From the NCBI GenBank assembly GCA_020465985.1, contig JAANYP010009662.1, positions 106,298 to 170,297 on the forward strand: a DNA stretch of 64,000 nucleotides, read 5' to 3'. Each line of letters starts with the position of its first letter. Position 1 is the stretch's first letter. This stretch comes from Centrapalus pauciflorus. Its lineage: Eukaryota > Streptophyta > Magnoliopsida > Asterales > Asteraceae. Positions 50,782-61,700 of the stretch are shown in pieces. The translations under genes were made by a program, and so were the position numbers. The notes beneath the pieces were generated by a model that worked only from the letters and a program-made list of their open reading frames with translations, made no database searches and had not been told where the DNA came from.

Positions 50782-52143
50782 GTTAAAACATTGAGATTAG
50801 ATTATATTGAGCCAACACATACTATAAAATACATAGTAAAGCGGATAGAAGTTATTCCAAGAATAAACTTACATTTGCTCCTTACAAGAGGATAGCAACT
50901 TCCCATAAACAACCAGTACGGCTTTTACAGAGACGATGTTTTCATTCCGCAAACTTCTATAAAATTTTTGCTGAAGGTAATCGGTGATCTGTACGTGAAG
51001 AAATCATGGTGAGACATTAGGCAAGTAATAGAAAAAAACTCTGTTCATGTTCTTAATTAACATTTTCAGGAAAAAATTAAAAAAAAATCCATGATCATTT
51101 AAGACTGAATAGCATCGATATACACAAAGATCATGCTCTGCCAGTTCAACTGATAACCTCTGCTATGTCCAGATTTACAATAATATATTAACAAACTTCA
51201 CTTGCAGAAGAATTACATTCATGTTACTAAATAAATCTTTGAAGTTAATCGGTCTATTTTTTTTCTTTTTTTATCAACCCCTTTTTATTTCGAGTCATCA
51301 AATAACCAAATGGACTCCAGTTCCCTAAGCGAAGCTAAACAAGCTAACTTTAAACCATTGAATGTATATTTCCAAAGACTCGCATGAGAAAAGAACAAAT
51401 CATATAGGAATGCCAAACAGACTGATCTCAGCTAACTACGTTTTATATAGACCGGAAGCTTTCAGATTAAATAAATATGGCCATGATTGCATGGATGACT
51501 GTGCAAAATAATTAACTCATTAAGGATGATAAATTCAGCAGAAGTTGAAAGCTATTAGCTTTACCTTCGGTATTCGTAAAGGATTTTTAGAAGCATATGC
51601 ACAAAGCTTCCCAACCTTCCGGTCATTTGGCTCACCACCCTGACATTTTGATGTTGTTGTTAACAAATTAAAAGCCTTCAACAGCACCAGATATAAGAAA
51701 TATACTCGAGAACATTAATTATCCCAAAACTAGGAAACCATACCATATTACCATCCAGAATGCTGTTATGAAAAATAAACAAATATAGATATTATGATTA
51801 TACTAGACATAAAAATATAGATCAACTCGTCCCTTGATTGAGTGTAAAATACTTCATGTTAGAGAATAGGGCATATATTATGACACTAATTTACGAAATA
51901 CAATAGATCATGATTTTTAATTAAGTAAACAGTGAATGAATCACTACATACATAGTACCAAAATTCAAGAAGTTAGAACTACTTACTACTATAAGTTGAA
52001 ATTTTCACCTGAGAGCGTGGGAATACATCTGCGAGAAGGTTCTTATAACGTTTTACTGGATGCCTTGACCTAGTCCGCAATGCAGGGCAGCATACACATA
52101 AGACGCTACATAGAGGCAGAACTCGTCTTGACATAACCCCCAT
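29278..52143 (-). CDS. EFR3 / SEMI-ROLLED LEAF 2-like protein, 19 coding exons
   Basis: Exons (minus order): 52143-52009, 51639-51565, 50988-50873, 50299-50185, 49901-49773, 43530-43483, 43312-43176, 43100-42904, 42807-42524, 42002-41853, 41757-41446, 41333-41184, 40378-40303, 34037-33910, 33464-33267, 32047-31901, 31673-31545, 31261-31055, 29439-29278. They total 2,895 nt: 964 residues plus stop, every junction in frame. The N-terminus MGVMSRRVLPLC followed by Cys-rich CVCCPALRTRSRHPVKRYK is the family's palmitoylation-type membrane anchor. NPSYWARVCL, VKHLDHKDV, LIKHLRKCLQ, PVPYDQMKNQCEALVTGK and the C-terminal SPYDKFLKA are family signatures, and the length matches the ~1,000-residue plant proteins. 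EFR3 proteins scaffold PI4-kinase at the plasma membrane; rice SRL2 affects leaf rolling. Introns 5 and 13 exceed 6 kb through Copia insertions. One intron is GC-AG. No coding lesion was seen. Confidence 0.9.
30161..30451. mobile_element. hAT-type MITE in the last intron
   Basis: A 291-bp unit starting TAGGGGTGAGCA and ending TGCACACCCCTA, i.e. TIRs of about 12 bp. It is flanked by ATGATAAT and ATAATAAT, an 8-bp TSD with one mismatch. Its interior is rich in GGTTCGGT/ACCGAACC runs, as in other plant hAT MITEs. Confidence 0.8.
30752..30916 (+). mobile_element. tRNA-derived SINE in the last intron
   Basis: About 165 bp with a Pol III B-box (GGTTCGACTCC within GTCACGGGTTCGACTCCCG) and a 3' A-run. 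It is bounded by a 16-bp target duplication, AATAGTTGTACTAGTA (30736-30751) and AATAGCTGTACTAGTA (30917-30932). It is antisense to the host gene. The A-box is poorly conserved. Confidence 0.8.
32176..33122. mobile_element. hAT-like non-autonomous element in an intron
   Basis: 947 bp, starting CAGTGGCGGACC and ending GGTCCGCCCATG (10 of 12 TIR bases match). An exact 8-bp TSD, GCTAATGA, lies at 32168-32175 and 33123-33130. GGGACCCGTTGCAC recurs near both ends but in direct orientation. No transposase frame is visible. It lies between the 33464-33267 and 32047-31901 exons. Confidence 0.82.
33235..33256. repeat. G22 homopolymer beside a splice donor
   Basis: Twenty-two consecutive G on the plus strand (C22 in the transcript), about 10 nt downstream of the 5' splice site at 33266. 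The exact length is likely unstable or prone to sequencing error. Confidence 0.9.
33521..33827. mobile_element. MITE with perfect 29-bp inverted repeats
   Basis: TAAATGCATAAAATAACAAC continuing to CCTACTTTCA at the left is perfectly inverted at the right (about 33796-33824). TAAAG flanks both ends as a possible short TSD. About 307 bp, non-coding, inside an intron. The superfamily is uncertain. Confidence 0.78.
34038..35089. other. Intron sequence between a host exon and element D
   Basis: AT-rich, no open frames of note and no repeat structure that I can support, apart from simple A-rich runs near 34915-34930. Confidence 0.6.
35090..40119 (-). mobile_element. Copia element D (Ale/Retrofit-like) in intron 13
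   Basis: A 5,030-bp element with 146-bp LTRs at 35090-35235 and 39974-40119 that differ at two positions, and an exact TSD, GTCCA, at 35085-35089 and 40120-40124. On its own strand the LTR begins TATTAGACATAG and ends AAAGTCTGTTA, i.e. TA...TA rather than TG...CA. The PBS TGGTATCAGAGC is at 39962-39973 and the polypurine tract GCGGGGGGAT lies beside the 3' LTR (35236-35245). It is transcribed in the same sense as the host gene. Confidence 0.92.
35248..39591 (-). pseudogene. Element D gag-pol, three frameshifts
   Basis: Starts at ATG 39591 (MASITALTSTEKTSHNSHKF). In order: gag with the CCHC knuckle CNRCGIGHIPSQC; protease PDTGSNHHVS; integrase WHHRLGHPH, CDVWGPAP, QTDWGGEF and SEQNGFVERRHRH; a Pro/Thr/Ser-rich linker; RT with LDVQNAFLHGDL, YGLKQAPRAW and LVYVDDIILTG; RNase H with CDNVGAIYLS and HARTKHVEIDFHFVREK; ending LQVVPRP. 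Single-frame continuity breaks near 37915, 37375 and 35690, each apparently a small indel. The catalytic residues are otherwise retained, so decay is recent. Not expected to give a functional polyprotein. Confidence 0.88.
41758..41852 (-). other. Probable GC-AG intron of the EFR3-like gene
   Basis: The exon ends NITYLRK (AAG) and the intron begins GCAAGG; the acceptor is TTCTTCAG before GCCTTCCCTGATGC (AFPDALFHH). Alternative GT donors downstream (CAA|GTCTTG, GCA|GTATGT) shift the frame into an early stop. Family proteins have K-V/A-F-P-D here, which supports the GC donor. AAG|GCAAGG fits the usual GC-donor context. Confidence 0.75.
42230..42261. repeat. (AT)n microsatellite
   Basis: About 16 AT units in an intron of the host gene, next to a stretch with CTCAACCCAACCCATTTTG that may belong to an unbounded MITE. 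Confidence 0.85.
44469..49331 (+). mobile_element. Copia element E (Ale/Retrofit-like) in intron 5
   Basis: A 4,863-bp element with LTRs 44469-44668 (200 bp) and 49133-49331 (199 bp), TSD ATGAT at 44464-44468 and 49332-49336, and a PBS TGGTATCAGAACC starting at 44669. The LTR begins TATTAGACACATATG and ends GTTCAACT or GTTCAGCT, i.e. TA...CT. The polypurine tract TTGCGGGGGAA precedes the 3' LTR. It is antisense to the host gene. Protein similarity to D is high, but the LTR bodies differ, so it is a related, separate family. Confidence 0.9.
44909..49120 (+). pseudogene. Element E gag-pol, heavily decayed
   Basis: Starts at ATG 44909 (MASIVPFTPTEKTDHNSHKF), homologous to D throughout. Gag, the CCHC region, a protease region, integrase (CDVWGPAPVTSFDG), RT (LDVRNAFLHGTL, LVYVDDIVLTG) and RNase H (HARTKHVEVDFHFVREK, ending LQVVPRL) can all be followed, but in at least six frame segments. 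An integrase Trp codon in QTDWGG is TAG near 46722, and stops occur near 45465 and 48726. RT is the longest intact part (47619-48728). Confidence 0.87.
49361..49584. repeat. Tandem duplication, two ~112-bp copies
   Basis: GTCAGCCTATATGTTTT begins at 49361 and again at 49473; both copies run through AAAATTAAAGTTGTAAGGGTG, TCAATCCTTATCAA and GAAGATCTCA. The upstream GGGCTCAAACCCTG is B-box-like, so the unit may be SINE-derived. Confidence 0.75.
50713..50779. repeat. (CA)n(GA)n compound microsatellite
   Basis: A CA run followed directly by a GA run in an intron of the host gene. Confidence 0.9.
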
Positions 52144-52417
52144 TGTCTCAAGATTTTTGGGGTTATTCTCCTCTGCAAAATCATAGTTTCACAAAAACCT
52201 AATCATGTCAAAGACCTAGACGTACTAATCTATCACAAAATCATACATATTTAGACAATAATCATAACATAAGATACCAATTTCAGGGGAACCATAACAT
52301 AAAACAACAAAATTGAAAATCGAGATTCAATTCATATCAATTAAACCGTACAATCATACCAATGCAAATTGTTCATAGTGCAAAATACATAAGAGTTGAT
52401 GAAAAAGTCTGATTACC
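52144..52417 (-). other. 5' UTR intron and leader of the EFR3-like gene
   Basis: The first coding exon extends upstream to an acceptor (TTTTGCAG then AGGAGAATAACC) at 52172. A leader exon ends CCACAAG before GTAATCAG at 52417, giving a 244-nt 5' UTR intron (52173-52416). The leader continues upstream with pyrimidine-rich sequence towards about 52600; the exact transcription start is not visible. Confidence 0.6.
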
Positions 52418-52708
52418 TTGTGGCTTCGATCTGGAAGAAAAGAAGACAGAAGAATGAGGAACGAGTAATAAATCTGCAACCGCATTGATTGTAATTGCAG
52501 ATGAAGTTATGAATCAGTTACCAGATTTAACAGAGAGAATGGAGATTTGAATGAAGAAATGAGACGAATCATCAGGAAAATCAATTGAATTTGAAGAAAT
52601 CGATAGCAAATTTTTTATTTTAAGTTTTCACTAAGAACACAAAAAGAACCCGAAAATTTGCTCCCACTACGTGGAATGCATGCCTGGTCTCATATTGACA
52701 ACGTCCCA

Positions 52709-53215
<507 letters not shown>

Positions 53216-53305
<90 letters not shown>
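53216..53305. repeat. (TA)n tract 2
   Basis: About 45 TA units separating MITE 1 and MITE 2. Confidence 0.95.
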
Positions 53306-53307
<2 letters not shown>

Positions 53308-54077
53308 TCAGGTTCTATGGGACGCATGTGTTCATCGTGCAACTTAGGAACTTATATACAACGTTAGATCTAAAAAATGAATTGCTAATATTACAAAAGG
53401 GCAATAAAGATGAAATTTATATATGCATCATGATGCATGGTTCACATATTAGATGTGCATAAGGGTATTGTGGGGAAAAAATAATATATCAAGTCAACTC
53501 AAAATTAAATTTATATTGATTGAATATTTAATTCAACAATCAAGTATTAAAGGCTAATAAATTTATAAAATACATTTCTAAAATTAAAAATTTCCAATTG
53601 AACAAAAATCTAACATGATGTTTCATCATCTTCATTGACTGTGCATCTTCGTATTCATCTTTCCCAGGTTATGCATCATCGTGTTTATACTGTGCATCTT
53701 CGTATTCATCTTTCTCAGGTTATGCATCATCGTGTTTATCGTGATGCATATCTGGAATTTAAACATGTTAATCACCGTCTTCAACATGTTCATCATCATC
53801 TTGATGCACCGCTAATGTGCATCATGTTTGAATAAAAAAACATCAACATTTATCCTTTGAGAGAGAGAGAGAGAGAAATGTGGAAGAAAATAAGGAAAGT
53901 GGTTGATGATATTATTTAGTTTCCTAGTTTCTAACTAATCTATTAATTAAAAGATTAATTAATTTTTTAAAATAATTAGTATTCTTGTATTACCCTTATT
54001 GCATCCTCGGTAAATATGTTATGCATTTTTGGTTCACACTGGTTCCCAATGCATCGTGGTGCCCCATAGAACCTCAA

Positions 54078-54079
<2 letters not shown>
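53306..54079. mobile_element. MITE-like unit 2 set in (TA)n
   Basis: 774 bp with short inverted ends, GGTCAGGTTCTATGGG at the left and CCCATAGAACCTCAATC at the right. It contains a 51-bp tandem duplication (GTGCATCTTCGTATTCATC at 53641 and 53692) and many ATGCATCATCG words. No credible ORF. Confidence 0.65.

Positions 54080-54167
<88 letters not shown>
54080..54167. repeat. (TA)n tract 3
   Basis: About 44 TA units, followed by GGGTTGGGATCATTGCAGAACC, which looks like the left end of a third TA-embedded element whose right end is lost. Confidence 0.95.
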
Positions 54168-54171
<4 letters not shown>

Positions 54172-54290
54172 TGGGATCATTGCAGAACCTTAATTTGGTG
54201 CAGAACTATAGAACCAATTTAAACCATTGGATTATTATATAACACTAGGGATAAGATGGTAATTATGCAATTAACATTGAATTAATAGTA

Positions 54291-54843
54291 GCCTACCAAT
54301 TTTGACTGCCCATTTTGACCATTTTTGACTCTTTTAATATCGAAGGTACATGCATTGTTGAATGTGTGATATAAACTGTAATTCGACATTGAATGATCTC
54401 TATATAATATATTGAATGGAAGTCTAGGTAAAAAAAAATTACGAAAAATAAACACGTAAAACTTTTTCGAAAAAAATATATCATTACTATTCTCATTAAA
54501 TCAACCAACTTTTGCCTACTAATTTTGACCATTATTTTGGTTCTGTTAATTTTGAATGTACATGCAGTGTTGTATCGACGTTGGATATACGACATCAAGT
54601 ATTCATTCGACATTGAATTATATCGGTTATGCTACATTGCATGGTGGTCTGGGTAATTTTTTTTATGAAAAATATACACGTAAAATTTTTTTGAAAAAAA
54701 TATGTCATTACTGTTCTCATTAAATCAACCAACTTTTGACTACTAGTTTTGACCATTATTTTGGTTCTGTTAGTTTTGAATGTACATGCAGTGTTGCATC
54801 GACGTTGAATATACGATATCAAGTGGTCATTCGACACTGAATG
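54291..54843. repeat. 224-bp tandem repeat, about 2.5 copies
   Basis: GCCTACCAATTTTGAC at 54291, GCCTACTAATTTTGACC at 54514 and GACTACTAGTTTTGACC at 54738 mark successive units. Each unit holds GTACATGCA(G/T)TGTTG, CATTCGACA(T/C)TGAAT and TCTCATTAAATCAACCAAC. The third copy is cut by the Sirevirus B LTR at 54844. Confidence 0.85.
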
Positions 54844-55962
54844 TGTTAGGCACAAAAAGGCCTCAGTCAAACCTGTTCTGCATCTGAGGGGGAGATTATT
54901 AATCAAACCTGTTGATGCTTTTGAAGGTTGAATTTAAGGCCTGTTATATGCCTTATTGAAACCTGAAAATGATTTGCAATATCAGCCTTAAGCTGTTCTA
55001 TGTGTTGCATGTGTTGCAACAAAGGCAGTTTTGCTCAAGCTGAACAGGCTGGACATAAACTGTCTACGCTGCTCTACACTGGTGAGCAGCTTGGGCAGTT
55101 TACAAGTGTTTAGTTCTTTGTGAACAGAACCTGTTCTTTGTGAACAGGCTAAACACTTTATGGAATGTGTTTCCAAGTCCTCATGTATTGTTTTTTACTG
55201 CAAGATCAGTTTACAAAGTCGAAGACAAAGTGGAAATCAGAACTGCTCAGCCTGCCCAAGCTGTTCTGCTACATGAAGACAAAAGGTTATTTAAAAAAGG
55301 GTGACAGACCTTTTTCTTATATCAAAATAGGCCTTTACAAGGAAGAAAAACACAAAGTTGACATTCCTTATTTGGTTAAAGGCAATGCAACAGTAGAGAA
55401 AGTGAAAAGACAAAAGTTCTGCACATATGAAGACAAGTCTGCTTTTCAGAAAAGTGCAGAAAAGGTTATGTTGTCTTTTCAACAAGACTTCTCCTTTTTC
55501 ATTCCGTCCAATGAAGAAGCTTCACTTAGATCCTCTGAGTGAGTATAAAAAGAAACTTCCAAGGATTGAAAGATTAAGCCAGAAAGCTAAGTGCTGAAAC
55601 CAAGAGTGAACGTGCATTCAAAGTGTGTCTTTCATGCATGCAAGTCTGCTTGAATAAAACAGTGCTCAGTGTCTAAGCTGTTCTTGTTCAAGCTGTTCCT
55701 CAGAGTCTTGTAAACACAGTGAGTGATTCTTAGTGAGTGTATTCATTGTAATTAGAATAAGTCAGTCTTAGACTAGTTAAACATACTGTTGTATCTGTCA
55801 TCTCAGCTTGAACATTTCCGCATTCAAGCTTGTTTGTAATTAACATTTGTTAATAATACATACAAACATTGAGAAAATTGTGTGTAGTTTTTAAAGTGCT
55901 GTATTCACCCCCCCCCTCTACAGCTTAAAGCTATATACTTGGGATATCTTTTGGGACCTACA
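54844..55962 (+). repeat. 5' LTR of Sirevirus B
   Basis: 1,119 bp, TGTTAGGCACAAAAAGG to CCTACA. TATAAAA at 55544-55550 with CCAATGAAG about 35 bp upstream is the likely core promoter. A hairpin pair GTTCTTTGTGAAC lies at 55113-55125 and 55133-55145, and a C-run near 55908-55916. Confidence 0.92.
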
Positions 55963-55964
55963 AC

Positions 55965-55978
55965 TGGTATCAGAGCAG
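55965..55978 (+). other. Primer-binding site of B
   Basis: TGGTATCAGAGCAG, two bases after the LTR, complementary to the initiator-Met tRNA 3' end. Confidence 0.92.
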
Positions 55979-56024
55979 TTTAGAGTGTGTGTCATTCTAG
56001 ATCTCTCATTCTCCCAAAATTTCC

Positions 56025-58750
56025 ATGGACAACAGTGCTGCAAGTTCCTCATACTATGACAATGGCTCAATGGGCAAACCTCTAAAGTTCAATCATCAGA
56101 ACTTTTCTGGTTGGAAGTGCAGAATGATGCTCTACTTAGAGAATCTGGATGTACAACTACCAGAGATTGTAATGGAGGGTCCCTATGTGCCAACCTCTGT
56201 TACAACAATAACTCCTGCTGTTGAGGGAGCTGCTCCTGAAATCAGAACATTTGAGAAAGCAAAAGCTCAATGGTCTGATGAAGACAAAAGACTGGTGGCT
56301 CTTGATGTAAAGGCCAGAAACAATCTGGTCATCTCTCTACCTGATGATGTGTTCAAACATGTTGAGAAGATGAAGACTGCAAAGGAGATGTGGGATACTT
56401 TGTGTACCGTCTATGATGGACCCACAATCACACTTGACAACAGGATTAATAATCTTGTTAGACAGTATGAACTCTTCTTTGCAAAACCAAAGGAGACTCT
56501 CACTGAAACCTACACCAGGTTTACTGCTCTTGTAAATGATCTCAAAGCTGTTGGGATCACCAAGGACAGCCTGACTTTGGTAAACAAGTTCTTAGATGTT
56601 TTGCCTGAAGAATGGAATTATTTTTCTATAATTTAGAGGAATTCAGGTACCATCAGAAGTATGGATCTTGTTAACTTTTATGGATCCTTACTGAATGATG
56701 AGCAATCAAGGCAACAGAAGAGAAATGCCTTGGAAATATCTAAGAAAGGTGCAGCCTTTGTGGCTAGTGTGAGACAACCTGTAAATCAAGTGAGTGATGT
56801 GTTCACTCAACCTTATCAACAGGCTGATGATAAGGAGGAAATGTCTGATGAGGAACACAATGCAGATAGTGCTGAACTGGATGATGAGCAGATGATAGCC
56901 ATGCTTGTCAAAAGGTTCAACAAGAAAAGGTTTGGAAGAAACATGCTACAGGGAAGCTCAAATGCTGTAAAAAAGAAAGCATTTGACAAGACCAAAGCTG
57001 AGTGCTTCAAATGTGGCAAAACTGGCCATATAGCTGCTGACTGTGTGTCAAAAGCTGTTGGTCAGACATCCAAACCACACAAGACAAACAGGGATGATGG
57101 CTATAGGGTTAAGTACCTTATGGCCATGGCTAAGCTGAGGAAGTTAGAAAACTCAGTGGTTTCTAACAGGCAAAAGGGACTAATGGCAGAAACTTGTGAC
57201 TGGGAGGAGTCTGATTCATCATCTGATGAAGAAGACAACAACTGTCTGATGGCCAACACTGATGTCCCCTTCAAACAGGATCTGGCTGAAGCTGAAGCTT
57301 TCAGCAGCTTGGAGAACTGGAACCCTACAATGATGTATAAGGTACAAAATTTTATGGATTACAGTTCTGAAGAAAAAGTTAAAATGTTTGAAAATATGCT
57401 TGTTGATCTAAAATTTGCTGTTGAGAAGCATGCTGTTTTATTATCTGAAATCTCTAAGCTTAAAACTGATATTGAAACAAAATCCAGTAAACTGGACAGC
57501 TTCCATAAGTTGGAAGCTGAGCTTGATGAATTAAAACATATCAATTCCATTTTACTGGAAGAAAAGAGAGAAACAGATATAAAACATGCTAAGCTTCAAA
57601 AGATAGTTGACTCTTGGTGCCAATCTGCACAAAAAGTCAGCCACTGCATAAGTCAGCAGATTCCTGCACAAATCCAAGCCTATCTTGGAGGGGATCTTGA
57701 CACAGCAGCTTCCATTATTGAGGTTAATAATTTAAAAGAAGACTTGTCCACTCTTGGTGAGCTTCCAAATACTTTTATTCAAAAAGTAAATGGTAAATTA
57801 ATCTTAACAAACAAGTTTGTCAGGCCTCAAAACACTGACAGCTCCTCAAAAGCTGTTGATGAAATGAGTTTTCCATCAAATAAGCTTGCTAAGTGTTCTG
57901 CTGATTCACACAAGCAAAAGAAAGGAAAGCGTGTCCAAACTGCAGCTGTGGACACCAAACCTGTTGACAAAACAGACTTTGGGTCTAAAGCTGGTGTAAA
58001 AAGGCATACTAATCCTTTTAATGCTGAACATTTTGAAAATAAGTTTTCAAAAGGTAAGCAGTCTGCCTTTAACAAGAGTAAGTCTCAGGTTGAAGGCAAA
58101 CCTGCTGTGATTTCAAATAAGTTTTCAAATCATAGTGGTAAACTGGTTTTAAATGAGAATAAGTATTTAAAAACCAGAAATAATGATTATGTTGATAGGC
58201 AACATCAATCACATCTCAGGAAGGGCAAAAGCAAAGTCATTGCTCAGCATGAGAGATCTGGGAATAAGTTTCCTAAACCTGTGGAAGTTCAAAAGCCAAT
58301 TAAGCTTCCTATCTTTGATATCTGCCCTCCTAAAAAGAGGAAAGAAGAGACAGGCAAAACTGTGGCTATTGAACTTTCCACTCAAGCTGTTGATTCATCA
58401 AAAAGTAATAAGTTTGCTAAACCTGCTGATGAAATCAACAGAAATAACCTAGAATGTGTTTCTGAAAGGTCTTCTTCCGAAATGCTAAAAGGAGAAAGTG
58501 TTATAAATGTGGAATGAAGACACATCTGGCCAAAGACTGTCCTGAAACTGTGGACATGAGGCCTGCTGACTCTGATGCTTCCCTCACTGCCAACATAAAC
58601 AGTGTTGGAAACATCTCAGTCAATGAGAGTGGTATTCCAACTGATACCATTCAAATAGGGAATATTAGTGTTGACATTACAAGTCCATCAACAAATGTTG
58701 ATGAAGTAGGAGAACTCATCTCTGTGATGAGTTCCCCTAAAAGTATCTAA
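56025..58750 (+). pseudogene. Sirevirus B gag, near-intact, two CCHC knuckles
   Basis: About 908 codons from ATG 56025 (MDNSAASSSYYDNGS) to SSPKSI-stop at 58750. The N-terminal Copia gag domain (MKTAKEMWDTLCTVYDG, LVRQYELFFAKPKE) is followed by an acidic stretch, a CCHC knuckle CFKCGKTGHIAADC (57003-57044, about residue 327), a long coiled-coil-like region (KLDSFHKLEAELDELKH), a Lys/Ser-rich section, and a second knuckle CYKCGMKTHLAKDC (58499-58540, about residue 825). Only two lesions: a Leu-to-TAG at 56634-56636 and a frameshift at about 58480-58495. Long gags are typical of Sireviruses; the two widely spaced knuckles are notable. Confidence 0.9.
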
Positions 58751-58772
58751 TATTCTTCTTATCACTCTGCAG

Positions 58773-61700
58773 GAAAAACAACCATCCCAGGTTTGGTACT
58801 TGGACAGTGGCTGCTCAGGGCACATGACAGGTTGTAAGGACCTGCTGAGTGATCTCAGGCCTGAAAAAGGGCCAAAAGTCACATTTGGTGATAATGTACA
58901 GGGGGGATCCACTGAGGGATATGGAACTCTTAAAGCTGGTGCTGCAGTGTTCAAAAGAGTAGCCTATGTGGTTGGGCTAAAACATAACCTTGTTAGCATA
59001 AGCCAACTGTGTGATGCTGGCTATAAGGTTAACTTTGATGAGCACCTGGGTTACATATTGGATCCCCAAGGCAAAGTTGTGTTGTGTGCTAAACGAAAGA
59101 AAGGTGTATATGTTGTGGACATGCAATCTGCTGATCCCACAACTGAAACCTGCTTCCTCACAAGAACAAATGCAGACTTAAACTGGTTATGGCACAAAAG
59201 GCTGTCACATCTGAACTTCAAGAACATCAACAAACTCTGTAAGAAAGAGTTGGTGACAGGTTTGCTTTCTATGACCTTTGTTAAAGATAAACTCTACACA
59301 GCTTGTGAGAAAGGCAAGCAGAGAAAATCATCATTTAAATCCAAACATAACTTCTCTATTGATACTCCTCTCTTCTTAATCCATATGGACTTGTTTGGAC
59401 CTGTTAATGTCCCAAGTCTAGGAGGAAGAAGATACACTCTAGTAATGGTTGATGAGTTCTCCAGGTACACATGGTTTGTCTTCTTGAAGAGCAAAGGAGA
59501 GGCTACTAGAGAAATTATTGGATTTGTGAAAAAGATGCAAATGCTGAACTCTGCCCAAGTAAAGCAGCTTAGAAGTGATCATGGTACTGAATTCAGAAAT
59601 AGTACTCTTGAGGACTTTTGTGAAGAGAAAGGAATTACTCAAAACTTTTCAGCTGTAAGAACTCCACAACAAAATGGAGTTGCTGAAAGGAGAAACAGAA
59701 CTCTCATTGAAGCTGCTAGAACCATGTTGTGTGCATCTGGTTTACCTTCATCATTTTAGGCTGAAGCTGTTAACACTGCCTGCTTCACCCAAAACAGATC
59801 CCTAGTGGTGAAAAGGTTCAACAAGACCCCCTATGAGCTGCTCAAAGGGAGGAAACCAAATGTCAGTTACTTTCATGTGTTTGGCTGTCCCTGCTTCATT
59901 TTGAATCAAAGGGATCAACTGGCAAAGTTTAAACCAAAAGCTGATGAAGGTGTGTTTGTTGGCTACTCTGCTATCTCTAATGCCTACAGAGTGTACAACA
60001 ACAAAAGAAAGGTGATAGATGAATCTATCAATGTCACCTTTGAAGAGTCCAAGAATGCTTCCACCAAAGCTGTTCCTGAATCAGTTTCAGGAGAATTAAA
60101 CTTTGATGATCTAATGCATTCAAACAGTGAAGAGGACTCAAAAGCTTCCACAACACCCAGTGTGGAACCTGTTAATCATGATGGACATGATGATGATTAT
60201 GTCAATACACCCTGTGTGAATAAGTGTACTGACCTAATTACAACTGCATGTCCTGAACCTATCAATGCTGATATTCCTGGTTCCTCTTCTGATATGTTCA
60301 ACAGTGGTCAGTCATGTTCAACAAGTGAGCAGGCTCAAGACAACAGTGTGTCTGAAAATCTTGAAAGCTGTTCAACAGGACCTGCTGAAGCTGCTGATAA
60401 CTCAGGAGAATCATCATTGAAGACTGATCCTAAGTGGATCAGATGTCACCCCAATGATCAAATAATTGGTGACATCAGCAAAGGGGTACAAACAAGGTGG
60501 GACAGCTTAGGGAACTTCTGTATGTTCTCTAGTTTTGTTTCATTAATGGAGCCAAAGAAAGTTGATGAAGCACTAAAAGATGCCAATTGGATCACTGCCA
60601 TGCAAGAAGAACTCAATCAGTTTGAAAGAAACAATGTATGGAAGCTGGTCCCTGCACCTAAAGGCAAAACTATAATTGGCACTAAATGGGTTTTCAGGAA
60701 TAAGATGGATGAGCAAGGTCTTGTCATAAGAAATAAGGCAAGACTGGTTGCTCAAGGTTATAGACAGGAGGAAGGAATTGACTATGATGAGACATTTGCT
60801 CCGGTGGCCATGCTAGAAGCAATTCGTTTGTATCTAGCCTATGCTGCTCATAAGAGCATTAAGGTATTTCAAATGGATGTGAAGAGTGCATTTTTGAATG
60901 GGAAGCTACAAGAAGAAGTTTATGTGAAGCAGCCTCCAGGTTTTGAAAATGAACATCATCCAGGTTTTGTCTATAAGTTGGACAAAGCTCTCTATGGTCT
61001 CAAACAAGCCCCTAGAGCCTGGTATGACACTCTTACTGAATTCCTTATGAGCAATGGGTATTCCAGAGGTAAAGTGGATACTACATTGTTCATAAAGAAG
61101 GTGAAATCTGATATTATGCTTGTTCAAATTTATGTGGATGATATAATATTTGGTTCTACCAATGAGCAGTTACGCAAGAATTTTTCATTACTCATGAAAT
61201 CTAAATATGAAATGAGTATGATGGGAGAACTTACTTTCTTTTTAGGATTACAGGTTAAACAAACCTCAACTGGAATTTTCATAAATCAAAGAAAGTATAC
61301 CTTAGATCTCTTGAAAAAGTTTAAATTTGATCAAAGTTCTCCTATTAAAACCCCAATGGCAACCAATGTAAAATTGGATGCAGATACCAGTGGCAAAGCT
61401 GTTTCAGTAACAACTTACAGAGGTATGATTGGGAGCTTGCTATACTTAACTGCTAGTAGACCTGATATTATGTTTGCCACTTGTCTGTGTGCTAGGTTCC
61501 AAGCTGATCCAAAGGAATCTCATCTAGCTGCTGTTAAGAGAATCTTCAGATACCTGAAGGGTACACCAGGTTTGGGTCTTTGGTATCTCAAAGACTCCAG
61601 CCTTGAACTAACAGGTTATTCAGACTCTGATTTTGCAGGCTGCAGGCTAGATAGGAAAAGCATAACAGGTGGATGTCAACTCCTTGGTGGTAAGTTGATA

